From the NCBI GenBank assembly GCA_030682255.1, contig JAUXOK010000010.1:62001-126000 (forward strand): 64,000 nt of DNA, given 5' to 3'. The DNA is from Bacteroidota bacterium (GTDB lineage Bacteria; Bacteroidota; Bacteroidia; NS11-12g; UBA955). The notes under the pieces are model-generated. The model was not told the origin of the DNA. It worked only from the letters and a program-made list of their open reading frames with translations, and ran no database searches. This document shows, one piece after another, positions 37,602 to 45,413 of this stretch. The position numbers and the translations under genes were made by a program. Position 1 is the stretch's first letter; each line of letters starts with the position of its first letter.

Positions 37602-37675
37602 CGGGGTGTAGCGTAGCCCGGTATCGCGTCTGCTTTGGGAGCAGAAGGTCGTAGGTTCAAATCCTGCCACCCCGA
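37602..37675 (+). tRNA. tRNA-Pro (anticodon TGG)
   Basis: A 74-base tRNA. The acceptor stem CGGGGTG pairs with CACCCCG (plus A). The anticodon stem TCTGC/GCAGA encloses TTTGGGA, anticodon TGG, and the T-loop is GTTCAAAT. No CCA is encoded. A minus-strand reading frame across it is the well-known spurious MSGWQDLNLRPSAPKAD-type ORF. Confidence 0.97.
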
Positions 37676-37680
37676 CATTC

Positions 37681-37717
37681 AAATCCTCATTTTGTTTTCA
37701 TTTGAGGATTTTTTTTA
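37681..37717 (+). terminator. hairpin with T-tract between tRNA-Pro and tRNA-Arg
   Basis: AAATCCTCA (37681-37689) pairs with TGAGGATTT (37703-37711) and is followed by a run of T. It sits six bases after tRNA-Pro and only five bases before tRNA-Arg, with no room for a promoter in between, so read-through is probably needed for tRNA-Arg. Confidence 0.7.
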
Positions 37718-37721
37718 ACAT

Positions 37722-37795
37722 GGTCTCGTAGCTCAGTTGGATAGAGCAACAGATTTCTAATCTGTGGGTCAGGGGTTCGAATCCCTTCGGGATCA
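37722..37795 (+). tRNA. tRNA-Arg (anticodon TCT)
   Basis: A 74-base tRNA. The acceptor GGTCTCG pairs with CGGGATC (two G-T pairs) plus A. The D-arm is AGCTCAGTTGGATAGAGC, the anticodon stem ACAGA/TCTGT encloses TTTCTAA (anticodon TCT), and the T-loop is GTTCGAAT. No CCA is encoded. Confidence 0.97.
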
Positions 37796-37809
37796 CTCCT
37801 TTTCGCATT

Positions 37810-37838
37810 AACCATAACACCTTGTTATGGTTTTTTTA
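37810..37838 (+). terminator. rho-independent terminator after the tRNA cluster
   Basis: A perfect 10-bp stem AACCATAACA / TGTTATGGTT with a three-base loop, followed by a T-tract. It ends the tRNA transcript 15 bases after tRNA-Arg. Confidence 0.85.
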
Positions 37839-37914
37839 TTTCAACTTGTTTCTTTTTAAAGTCTTTTGAAATGACACTTTTTCAAATTTAACTAAAACTA
37901 AACTCTGTTTTAAA

Positions 37915-37945
37915 TTGCATTTTTGCTTTAAAAAATCTAATTTTG
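37915..37945 (+). promoter_or_regulatory. promoter of the aconitase gene
   Basis: TTG (37915-37917), a 20-base spacer and TAATTTTG (37938-37945) followed by C fit the Bacteroidota promoter pattern. The box lies 17 bases before the ATG. Confidence 0.6.
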
Positions 37946-37962
37946 CGACACATTAAAAAATT

Positions 37963-40224
37963 ATGGCATTCGACATTGAAATGATTAAAAAGGTATATGA
38001 AAATATGCCAAGCCGCATTGAAGCAGCTAGAAAACTTATTGGAAAACCATTAACGCTTACAGAAAAAATCCTTTATTCTCACTTAACAGAAGGCAATACA
38101 ACTTCTATTTACGAAAGAGGAAATAGTTATGTAGATTTTGCCCCAGACAGAGTGGCTATGCAAGATGCAACAGCTCAAATGGCTTTGTTGCAATTTATGC
38201 AAGCAGGTCGTCCAAAAGTAGCTGTACCTTCTACGGTTCATTGCGACCATTTAATTAACGCAAAAATTGAAGCAAAACAAGATTTAGCTTTTGCGAACGA
38301 AGAGTCTAAAGAAGTATTCGATTTTTTGAGCTCAGTTTCTAATAAGTATGGTATTGGTTTTTGGAAACCAGGTGCAGGTATTATTCACCAAGTTGTATTG
38401 GAAAATTATGCTTTCCCAGGAGGTATGATGATTGGTACTGATTCTCACACTGTAAACGCAGGAGGATTAGGCATGTTGGCAATTGGTGTGGGTGGTGCTG
38501 ATGCTTGTGATGTGATGGCAGGTTTGCCTTGGGAATTGAAGTTTCCTAAATTAATAGGTGTAAAACTAACTGGTAAATTAAGCGGTTGGGCGTCTCCTAA
38601 AGATGTGATTTTAAAAGTAGCAGGTATTTTGACTGTAAAAGGTGGAACTGGCGCTATTGTTGAATATTTTGGCGAAGGTGCTATCAATATGAGTTGTACT
38701 GGAAAAGGCACTATTTGTAACATGGGTGCTGAAATTGGTGCTACCACATCTACTTTTGGTTATGACGATAGTATGGAAAGATACTTGCGTGCAACAGGCA
38801 GAGCTGATGTAGCTGATTTGGCTAATGGAGTTAGAGAACACTTAACTGCTGATGCTGAATGTTATGCGAACCCTGAACAGTATTTCGATCAAGTGATTGA
38901 ATTGAATTTATCTGAATTGGAACCACACATTAACGGACCATTTACGCCAGATTTAGCAACACCTATCAGCAAAATGAAAGAAGTAGCTGCTGCGAATGGT
39001 TGGCCTACAAACATTGAAGTGGGATTAATTGGAAGTTGCACAAACTCTAGTTATGAAGATATTTCAAGAGCAGCTAGTTTAGCTAAACAAGTAGCTGACA
39101 AAAACATAAAAACAAAAGCAGAATTCACCATCACTCCTGGTAGTGAATTGGTTCGTTATACCATCGAAAGAGATGGATTTATTGACACTTTCCATAAAAT
39201 TGGTGCAACAGTGTTTGCTAATGCTTGTGGCCCTTGTATTGGTATGTGGACTAGAATGGGTGCTGAGAAAAAAGAAAAAAACTCTATCATTCATTCGTTC
39301 AACAGAAACTTTGCTGCTAGACAAGACGGTAACCCAAATACTCACGCATTTGTAGCTAGTCCTGAAATTACAACCGCTATTGCTATTTCTGGTAGATTAG
39401 ATTTTAATCCATTAACCGATACCTTGACCAACGAAAATGGCGAACAAGTAAAACTAGACGAGCCAACAGGTATGGAATTACCAAGCAAAGGTTTTGCAGT
39501 AGAAGATGCCGGTTATCAAGCACCAGCAGCAGATGGCAGTGGCGTTCAAGTGAATGTTTCTCCAACAAGCAGCCGTTTACAATTGTTAGACCCATTTGCA
39601 GCTTGGGAAGGTAAAGACTTATTCGGCTTAAGATTATTAATAAAAGCCAAAGGAAAATGTACCACCGACCATATCAGTATGGCAGGACCATGGTTGAAAT
39701 TCCGTGGACATTTGGATAATATTTCAAATAACATGCTAATTGGCGCTATCAATGCTTTTAACGATAAACCTAACTCAGTTAAAAACCAACTAAACGGAAC
39801 CTATGACGAAGTGCCAAAAGTACAAAGAATGTACAAAGCAGCTGGTGAATTCTCAATAGTCGTTGGTGAAGAAAACTATGGTGAAGGCAGTTCAAGAGAG
39901 CATGCAGCTATGGAGCCTAGACATTTAGGAGTAAGAGCAGTTTTGGTAAAATCATTTGCACGTATCCACGAAACCAACTTGAAAAAACAAGGTATGTTAG
40001 CATTAACATTTGCAAACAAAGAAGACTACGATTTAATTCAAGAAGACGATAAATTCAACTTGTTAGGTTTAACAGATTTCAAACCAGGCAAAGCATTGCG
40101 TTTGGTAATCAACCACAAAAACGGCACAACTGATACTATCAATTGCAATCACACCTATAATGAACAACAAATCGAGTGGTTCAAGGCTGGTGGTGCTTTG
40201 AATATTATTAGGAAATCTATTTAA
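37963..40224 (+). CDS. aconitate hydratase (mitochondrial-type)
   Basis: This 753-residue TCA-cycle enzyme interconverts citrate and isocitrate. The 4Fe-4S cluster cysteines are visible in [11 protein letters not shown] and [38 protein letters not shown] and the C-terminal swivelling domain motif [19 protein letters not shown] are intact. Length fits the mitochondrial-type aconitase of Bacteroidota. It is monocistronic with its own promoter, and an accessory repeat block begins right at its stop codon. Confidence 0.95.
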   Translation: MAFDIEMIKKVYENMPSRIEAARKLIGKPLTLTEKILYSHLTEGNTTSIYERGNSYVDFAPDRVAMQDATAQMALLQFMQAGRPKVAVPSTVHCDHLINAKIEAKQDLAFANEESKEVFDFLSSVSNKYGIGFWKPGAGIIHQVVLENYAFPGGMMIGTDSHTVNAGGLGMLAIGVGGADACDVMAGLPWELKFPKLIGVKLTGKLSGWASPKDVILKVAGILTVKGGTGAIVEYFGEGAINMSCTGKGTICNMGAEIGATTSTFGYDDSMERYLRATGRADVADLANGVREHLTADAECYANPEQYFDQVIELNLSELEPHINGPFTPDLATPISKMKEVAAANGWPTNIEVGLIGSCTNSSYEDISRAASLAKQVADKNIKTKAEFTITPGSELVRYTIERDGFIDTFHKIGATVFANACGPCIGMWTRMGAEKKEKNSIIHSFNRNFAARQDGNPNTHAFVASPEITTAIAISGRLDFNPLTDTLTNENGEQVKLDEPTGMELPSKGFAVEDAGYQAPAADGSGVQVNVSPTSSRLQLLDPFAAWEGKDLFGLRLLIKAKGKCTTDHISMAGPWLKFRGHLDNISNNMLIGAINAFNDKPNSVKNQLNGTYDEVPKVQRMYKAAGEFSIVVGEENYGEGSSREHAAMEPRHLGVRAVLVKSFARIHETNLKKQGMLALTFANKEDYDLIQEDDKFNLLGLTDFKPGKALRLVINHKNGTTDTINCNHTYNEQQIEWFKAGGALNIIRKSI

Positions 40225-40460
40225 GATTGTAGATATTAGATTGTAGATATTAGATTGTTTTAAATCTGATTCCGAGACTTCGGAACTGCAATCTAATATC
40301 TTAAATTACTGCAAATCTGACTTCTGCAATCTTAATTCTTAAATTACTGTCAAATCTGACTTCTGCAATCTAATATCTTAAATTATTGTCAAATCTGATT
40401 CCGAGACTTCGGAACTGCAATCTTAAATCTTAAATAATTATTACAAATCTAAATTTCATT
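40225..40460. repeat. tandem imperfect repeats abutting the aconitase stop codon
   Basis: The block starts with two copies of AGATTGTAGATATT and then has four AAATCTGA-beginning units at 40262, 40313, 40352 and 40391. Two units are 39 bases long; units 1 and 4 carry about 12 extra bases that form the hairpin TTCCGA-GACT-TCGGAA. The leading AGATTGTAGATATTAGATTG is complementary to the CAATCTAATATCT inside the units, so the whole block can fold back. Related sequence recurs at 43.9 and 45.4 kb. It is not a CRISPR: units are adjacent and variable, with no spacers. Confidence 0.7.
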
Positions 40461-40462
40461 TT

Positions 40463-40816
40463 ATGAAAGAAATAATAAAACAAAGAACAAAATCTCAATC
40501 TGTTACCATATTAAAAGCACTTGAAACTATGGGAACTGGACTTGGTAAATCTAATGTTAGCAATCAATTAATAAGAAGCTCTATGTCCGTAGGGGCAAAT
40601 TACAGAGCAGCTTGCAGAGCTAGAAGTGATAAGGAGTTTATTTCTAAGCTTAGTATCGTCCTCGAAGAATCAGACGAAACCCTTTATTGGCTTGAAATTA
40701 TTCAAGAAATGAACTGGCTCCCATCAGAATCTCTTTCTCCACTAATTGCCGAAGCCAATGAACTAACTGCTATATTTGTGAGTAGTTTAAAAACGGTAAA
40801 GGAGAGGTTGGGGTAA
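40463..40816 (+). CDS. four helix bundle protein (23S rRNA-intervening-sequence type)
   Basis: This 117-residue all-helical protein has the family pattern: SQSVTILKALETM, then SNQLIRSSMSVGANYRAACRARSDKEFISKLSIVLEESDETLYWLEII, and a final helix LIAEANELTAIFVSSLKTVKERL. Relatives are encoded inside 23S rRNA intervening sequences or as Avd accessory proteins of diversity-generating retroelements. Here neither an rRNA nor a reverse transcriptase is present. It is bracketed on both sides by repeat blocks, and the downstream one begins at its own stop codon. It may bind nucleic acid; that is inference. Confidence 0.85.
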   Translation: MKEIIKQRTKSQSVTILKALETMGTGLGKSNVSNQLIRSSMSVGANYRAACRARSDKEFISKLSIVLEESDETLYWLEIIQEMNWLPSESLSPLIAEANELTAIFVSSLKTVKERLG

Positions 40817-40971
40817 ACGAAGAATTAAGATTGTAGAACGTAGAATTAATGTGTTTGGTTTTCATTCCTCGTTCTTCGTTCTACATTTAAAACGAAGAAT
40901 TAAGAATTTAGAACGAAGAATTAATGTGTATGGATTTCATTCATCGTTCTTCGTTCTACATTCTTAAATTT
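40816..40971. repeat. two tandem copies of a ~78-bp palindromic repeat
   Basis: Copies at 40816-40890 and 40891-40971 share AACGAAGAATTAAGA...TAGAACG...TTCATTC.TCGTTCTTCGTTCTACATT. Each copy is itself an imperfect palindrome: in copy 2, TTAAGAATTTAGAACGAAGAA is mirrored by TTCTTCGTTCTACATTCTTAA. The block overlaps the last base of the four-helix-bundle stop codon. A third copy is at 42409-42482 and a partial one at 43905-43939. Confidence 0.75.
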
Positions 40972-40985
40972 AATAACGTTATTTT

Positions 40986-41615
40986 CTATTGCTTAATAAT
41001 ATAGGTGCTATTTCCAGTCCAAATATTTTCAACTCTATCAGGCGATAATCTTAAATTAAATCCGTATCTTTTCTTTCCAAACTTTTCTATTTTATACCTA
41101 TAATAAGTTTCATCATAAGTATACAAAAACTTTTCAATAGAATAGACTTTTTTGTTTTTATAAAAAGGGTTAAAAGAATTGGTATTCTTTTTAAAATTAT
41201 ACATAAAAAAATTTACTCCCAATGGGCATAAGGCTAAATAGCTAGAATCTTGTAACTGGCAAATTGTATCGCACTTACCAATTTTGTTTGAACTATCTAT
41301 ATATAGATATAAATACCCCATTTTTATATAATATTTACCTTGAAATATAACAGGAAATGAATCAAACATATCGCCCCCATTGAGTTTATAACATTCTCTA
41401 GTTTTGATATTTTTAACTGATATATTACAACTATACAATCCATCATTTTTTAAATTTAATGTAATTGTTGAAGTATATATTGAATCCGAATAAGTTCCTG
41501 AATATATACCATAATATTTTTTTGGAGTTTTAGCTATTGTATATCTTGGAATACCAAAAACAACTAATAAAATTGAAATAGCTTGAATAACTTTATGTTT
41601 TTTAAATATTAACAT
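40986..41615 (-). CDS. hypothetical exported protein, 209 aa
   Basis: I do not recognise this protein. The N-terminus is a signal-like helix (KVIQAISILLVVFGIPRYTIAK). The rest is rich in Tyr, Lys and Asn with beta-strand character (YYGIYSGTYSDSIYTSTITLNLKNDG, YYIKMGYLYLYIDSSN) and four or five cysteines. The strand pattern resembles small secreted lipocalin-like proteins of Bacteroidota, but I cannot assign a family. It lies in the repeat-rich accessory region, opposite in strand to the ATPases. Confidence 0.55.
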   Translation of the reverse strand: MLIFKKHKVIQAISILLVVFGIPRYTIAKTPKKYYGIYSGTYSDSIYTSTITLNLKNDGLYSCNISVKNIKTRECYKLNGGDMFDSFPVIFQGKYYIKMGYLYLYIDSSNKIGKCDTICQLQDSSYLALCPLGVNFFMYNFKKNTNSFNPFYKNKKVYSIEKFLYTYDETYYRYKIEKFGKKRYGFNLRLSPDRVENIWTGNSTYIIKQ

Positions 41616-41666
41616 TGGTTTTACAACGAATTTATTAGAAATAAATTGTATTTTGAATATATCCCT

Positions 41667-42044
41667 TCATGGTCTAAGCCACAAATTTATGCTATTTTCA
41701 TAGATATAATATACCCCTGAAACTAAAAATGGCGCCCAAGGTATAATGAGAATAACAAAATTTATATAAAAAATACAAGTTCTTTTTTTTAGCCTTTTTA
41801 ATACCCATACTACTCTTAAAGACCAAACGATGAATATTAGAACATACACTAATAAAGCTGAAACTATAGCTCCAACACCATCCATCATTCCAGAAATTGT
41901 TGCATCTGGGTTTGGATTATCATTGGGAGTATAATTAGCTGGGTTTGTTACGTGCTCTTCAAATGTATATGCAATAATAATTCCTATTATTAAAAAAGTA
42001 ATATTTATTAAAGTATGTCTTACAGGTCTTTTTAAATTAATCAC
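41667..42044 (-). CDS. hypothetical membrane protein, 125 aa
   Basis: The start is a GTG at 42042-42044 (MINLKRPVRHTLINITF). Three membrane segments are visible: LINITFLIIGIIIAYTF, GVGAIVSALLVYVLIFIVWSLRVVWVL and FYINFVILIIPWAPFLVSGVYYI. A polar loop with NPANYTPNDNPNPDAT lies between the first two. No family is recognised. It is followed about 50 bases later by the exported hypothetical protein on the same strand. Confidence 0.5.
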   Translation of the reverse strand: MINLKRPVRHTLINITFLIIGIIIAYTFEEHVTNPANYTPNDNPNPDATISGMMDGVGAIVSALLVYVLIFIVWSLRVVWVLKRLKKRTCIFYINFVILIIPWAPFLVSGVYYIYENSINLWLRP

Positions 42045-42308
42045 TAATCAAAATTAAATATACCCTAATCAAAAATAAAATATATTCGACAAAACCAATT
42101 ATTATTTTCTTGCAATATTTTCTATCATTTAGTTTAAAAGTATGAAATACTCCTACCCTACAAGGTGTTTTCCACCTTGTAGCCACTATTTCTGCTAAAT
42201 AAAATAACATTTTTATTGGTAAGTTTTAGCAAATATATTTACGATATCTGCTGATTAAATGTAAATTAAAGTTTAAAATAACCTTAAAAAACAATAACCT
42301 TTTTAACC

Positions 42309-42409
42309 TATACTCCAAAAAAGTTATAACTTTTTTTTGGAATAAAGCCATAAAATATCATACTTTTTAAAACCATAGATAAGGAAATTATTAGGAGTTT
42401 GTTATGTAA
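42309..42409 (+). pseudogene. remnant of an AAA/DUF4143 ATPase locus with internal deletion
   Basis: The left part (42311-42357) matches the palindromic upstream region of the ATPase gene at 44289: ACTCCAAAA...TTTTGGAAT and then TAAAATATCAT. The right part (42357-42409), ATCATACTTTTTAAAACCATAGATAAGG..., matches the last 50 bases of that same gene (45361-45413), including the in-frame stop region. The two are joined at AT-rich ATCAT, so essentially the whole coding region is missing. This is read directly by comparing the two loci; the mechanism is inference. Confidence 0.7.
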
Positions 42410-42482
42410 ACGAAGAATTAAGAATTTAGAACGATGAATTTATGTGTTTGGATTTCATTCCTCATTCTTCGTTCTAATATCT
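42409..42482. repeat. third copy of the palindromic repeat
   Basis: AACGAAGAATTAAGAATTTAGAACG continues to TTTCATTCCTCATTCTTCGTTCTAATATCTT. It is the same family as 40816-40971 and again begins exactly at a stop codon position, here that of the ATPase remnant. Confidence 0.7.
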
Positions 42483-42500
42483 TACTTCAAATTTAATTTA

Positions 42501-42581
42501 CCTTGATATTCTAAACTCAAAAACACTTATTTGCCTTGATATTCTAAATCATAAATACATTATTTGCCTTGATATTCTAAA
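42501..42581 (+). repeat. three 33-bp-period repeats upstream of the first ATPase
   Basis: CCTTGATATTCTAAA is found at 42501-42515, 42534-42548 and 42567-42581, exactly 33 bases apart. The intervening sequence AAAACACTTATTTG / CATAAATACATTATTTG is also similar. The third copy overlaps the promoter spacer of the gene at 42617. Regular phasing just upstream of a start suggests operator-like iterons. Confidence 0.75.
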
Positions 42582-42596
42582 TTATGTTTATATTTG
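42563..42596 (+). promoter_or_regulatory. promoter of the first DUF4143 ATPase
   Basis: TTTG (42563-42566), a 22-base spacer and TATATTTG (42589-42596) followed by C, 20 bases before the ATG. The spacer contains the third 33-bp-period repeat copy, so a protein bound there would block the promoter. Confidence 0.55.
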
Positions 42597-42616
42597 CAAT
42601 GTAAAATTTTGAAAAG

Positions 42617-43900
42617 ATGCAAAGAAATGCAAATAATTTTTTATCTACTTGGGTAAGCAAAGCTGACCGAAAACCTTTGATATTAAATGGTGCTAGACAA
42701 ATTGGCAAAAGCTGGTTGGTAAGAAATTTGGGTAAAACTCACTTTAAAAACAATTTCATAGAACTTAATTTTGAGAAAAAACCTCAACTTAATCAACTTT
42801 TTGAGCAAGATTTTGATGTTAAAAGAATAGTGTCAGAAATTGAGTTGTTAGATAATCAAGCAATAACTAAAAATACACTGCTGTTTTTTGATGAAATTCA
42901 AAACTGCCCAAAGGCCATTATGGCATTGCGGTATTTTTTTGAGGACATGCCTGAAATCCCTGTAATTGCAGCAGGTTCTTTATTGGAGTTTCAATTGAAA
43001 AACATTCCATTTCCTGTGGGTAGAGTTGAACTTTTAGAAATTTTTCCTATGAGTTTTGATGAATTTTTGATGGCAACAGGCAATGAAAAATTAGCGACTT
43101 TGCTTTTTAATACAAACGCAACTATTTCGCCAATTGTAGAAGATAAATTGTATCAAGAATTGCTCAACTACTTTTGGGTAGGCGGCATGCCAGAGTGTGT
43201 TCAGCATTTTGCAAATCATAAAAACTATGCGCAGGTGCGCAAAATTCAAGAAGATTTACTTTATACCTATCAACAAGACTTTAGCAAATATAATCCTTTG
43301 GTTCATAAAGATTGTTTGCTAGATATTCTTTCAAATATCAGTCAGAACATCGGTGGACAGGTGATTTATACAAAATTGAGTGAAAGATTCAAAGGGCCAA
43401 CCATAAAAAAAGGCGTAGAGGTGCTTTCTACTGCAAAAATCTTTAGAAAAGTATATAATGTTTCATTGCATGGCTTACCATTTTCAGTAAGTGGCAAACA
43501 ATTTAAAGCTTGTTTTATTGACATTGGTTTATTCTTGTGTTTAAGCAAGGTTTCGTTTGAGGCATTGTTTTATCCTCAAATAGCCAATTCAAATTTTACA
43601 GGCGCTTGGGCAGAGCAATTTGTGGGACAACAATTATTAGCAAACGGTTGCAATCCCTTGTATTATTGGGCACGAACCTTACCTAATAGCAGTGCCGAAA
43701 TAGATTTTGTGGTAGAACAAAAGGGTGAAATAATCCCTATAGAAGTAAAGTCTGGAAAATCAGGAAAATTAAGAAGTTTGCATGTTCTTTTATCAGAATA
43801 CAGCGAGATAAAAAGAGTCATCATTTTCTCAAAAAGCCAAACGGGCGTTGAAGGCAAGTTGCATTTTTTGCCAATTTATTGGGCCGGGTATCGGTTTTAA
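42617..43900 (+). CDS. AAA_14/DUF4143 ATP-binding protein
   Basis: This is a 427-residue protein. Walker A is GARQIGKS (25-32), Walker B is LLFFDEIQ (88-95), and the sensor-like IPVIAAGSLLEFQL follows. The DUF4143 C-terminal domain has the WAEQFVGQQLL helix and a PD-(D/E)xK-like core SAEIDFVVEQKGEIIPIEVKSGKSG, in which the E, D, E and K positions are retained. This family is abundant in Bacteroidota and of unknown function. It starts at an ATG downstream of phased repeats. It is only distantly similar to the second ATPase at 44289. Confidence 0.9.
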   Translation: MQRNANNFLSTWVSKADRKPLILNGARQIGKSWLVRNLGKTHFKNNFIELNFEKKPQLNQLFEQDFDVKRIVSEIELLDNQAITKNTLLFFDEIQNCPKAIMALRYFFEDMPEIPVIAAGSLLEFQLKNIPFPVGRVELLEIFPMSFDEFLMATGNEKLATLLFNTNATISPIVEDKLYQELLNYFWVGGMPECVQHFANHKNYAQVRKIQEDLLYTYQQDFSKYNPLVHKDCLLDILSNISQNIGGQVIYTKLSERFKGPTIKKGVEVLSTAKIFRKVYNVSLHGLPFSVSGKQFKACFIDIGLFLCLSKVSFEALFYPQIANSNFTGAWAEQFVGQQLLANGCNPLYYWARTLPNSSAEIDFVVEQKGEIIPIEVKSGKSGKLRSLHVLLSEYSEIKRVIIFSKSQTGVEGKLHFLPIYWAGYRF

Positions 43901-44165
43901 TAATGGGAATGAAGAATGTAGAATTTAGAACGAAGAATGGTTTAAATTCTGACTTATGCGTTATAATTTCTAACTTCAAAATACATCTGACTTCTGATCT
44001 CTACCTTCTAATATCTAACTTCAAACCTCAAATACATCTTATTTAAAACTTTATAACCTTTGTCATCATTGAGTCAAATGCAATTTTCCCTATTTTGGAG
44101 AGTGTATTATTTAAAAAAAACACTAAATATTAAAAAGTGGGATTAAAAAACATTACTTTTTTGAT
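43901..44165. repeat. degenerate repeat remnants after the first ATPase
   Basis: GAATGAAGAATGTAGAATTTAGAACGAAGAATGG (43909-43942) is a partial copy of the 40.8-kb palindrome family. It is followed by TCTGACTT/CTAATATCTAACTTCAAA fragments related to the 40.2-kb units. It begins within ten bases of the ATPase stop codon. I see no gene in the 388-bp gap. Confidence 0.55.
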
Positions 44166-44169
44166 TTGT

Positions 44170-44284
44170 ATTCCAAAATAGTTATAATTTTTTTGGAATC
44201 GCGTTAAAATATATCATTTTTTCGCATCATAATCCAAAAATATTATAATAATTTTGGATTATAATTAAAATTTAACTACTTTTG
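44170..44284 (+). promoter_or_regulatory. twin palindromic operators and promoter of the second ATPase
   Basis: ATTCCAAAA-N12-TTTTGGAAT (44170-44199) and ATAATCCAAAA-N12-TTTTGGATTAT (44229-44262) are perfect inverted repeats with the same 12-base spacer, centred 61 bases apart. The right arm of the second contains the -33 TTTG (44253-44256). After 20 bases comes the -7 TACTTTTG (44277-44284), four bases before the GTG start. The arrangement fits autoregulation by a dimeric protein. Confidence 0.65.
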
Positions 44285-44288
44285 CATT

Positions 44289-45413
44289 GTGTTAAAAAGG
44301 AATTTAGAAAAAAATATTCATCAATATTTGTTTAAAAAACGAGCTATTATTATCTATGGACCAAGGCAGGTGGGTAAAACTACAGTGATGAAATCTATCT
44401 TTAATGAATTTAAAGACCATAAAATTTTCCTGGATTGTGATTTGGAAGAAAATAAGGTTCAATTGACTAATGTTTCATTATCTCAACTCAAAATAATGCT
44501 GGGCAAAGCCGTATTGCTTTGTATTGACGAAGCACAAAGGGTTCCTAACATTGGTTTAACATTAAAAATATTAGTAGATAATTTTCCGAATATACAAGTA
44601 ATAGCCACGGGTTCAAGCGCTTTTGAAATGGCAAACGATATTAAGGAACCACTTACAGGCAGGAAATTTGAGTTTTTAATGTTGCCCTTTTCTACTCAAG
44701 AATTGTGGAATCACACCAATGGTTTTACTGAAAATGCTACTTTAGAAACACGGCTTATTTACGGGTATTACCCTGATGTGGTTAATTTCCCAGAGGAAGC
44801 TAGAGCTCGAATTGAAGAATTGGCAAGCAGTTATCTGTACAAAGATATTTTTGAATTTGAAGAGATACGCAGTTCAGGGTTAATTAATAATCTTTTAAAA
44901 GCCTTGGCTTATCAAGTAGGAAGTCAAGTCAGTTATAACGAATTGGCTATTATGACCAAATCATCACCCAAAACTGTAGAAAGATATATGCGACTATTGG
45001 AACAATGTTTTGTTGTGTTTCGATTGCATAGTTTTAGCAGAAATTTGAGGACTGAATTGAGTAAAAGTTTTAAAGTATATTTTTATGACAATGGCATTCG
45101 TAATGCTTTGATTTCTGCATTTAATCCAATAGGGCTAAGAGACGATGTCGGTAAATTATGGGAAAACTATTTAGTCAGCGAAAGATTGAAGTATTTGCAA
45201 AATCAACAATTGCAACGAAGCACTTACTTTTGGCGCACCACACAACAGCAAGAAATTGATTATATTGAGGAATATGATAATCAACTGTTTGCCTACGAAT
45301 TCAAATTGCAAAATGCAGATAAGGCTAAACTAACTAGAACCTTTGCCAATGCTTATCCAAATCATACTTTTAAAGCCATTGATAAGAATAATTATTGGGA
45401 GTTTGTGATGTAA
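44289..45413 (+). CDS. AAA_14/DUF4143 ATP-binding protein (GTG start)
   Basis: This is a 374-residue protein starting at GTG. Walker A is GPRQVGKT (24-31), Walker B is LCIDEAQ (77-83), and VIATGSSAFEMAN is the sensor region. A winged-helix-like stretch NELAIMTKSSPKTVERYMRLLEQCFVVFRL precedes the DUF4143 part. The C-terminus YFWRTTQQQEIDYIEEYDNQLFAYEFKLQ is a nuclease-like core in which the usual EVK lysine appears as EFK. The gene's 3' end has two further copies nearby (42357-42409 and about 45505-45523), which points to past rearrangement. Function unknown. Confidence 0.9.
   Translation: MLKRNLEKNIHQYLFKKRAIIIYGPRQVGKTTVMKSIFNEFKDHKIFLDCDLEENKVQLTNVSLSQLKIMLGKAVLLCIDEAQRVPNIGLTLKILVDNFPNIQVIATGSSAFEMANDIKEPLTGRKFEFLMLPFSTQELWNHTNGFTENATLETRLIYGYYPDVVNFPEEARARIEELASSYLYKDIFEFEEIRSSGLINNLLKALAYQVGSQVSYNELAIMTKSSPKTVERYMRLLEQCFVVFRLHSFSRNLRTELSKSFKVYFYDNGIRNALISAFNPIGLRDDVGKLWENYLVSERLKYLQNQQLQRSTYFWRTTQQQEIDYIEEYDNQLFAYEFKLQNADKAKLTRTFANAYPNHTFKAIDKNNYWEFVM

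Noticed and set aside
37394-37678. Minus-strand ORF of 94 codons
   Set aside because: It lies antisense across tRNA-Ser and tRNA-Pro; the MSGWQDLNLRPSAPKAD-type product is a well-known artefact of reading tRNA genes.
40262-40440. Possible CRISPR array
   Set aside because: Units are directly adjacent, of two lengths and imperfect, with no unique spacers and no cas genes.
42501-42581. Possible short CRISPR (33-bp period)
   Set aside because: Only three units, the intervals are themselves similar, and the block overlaps a promoter.
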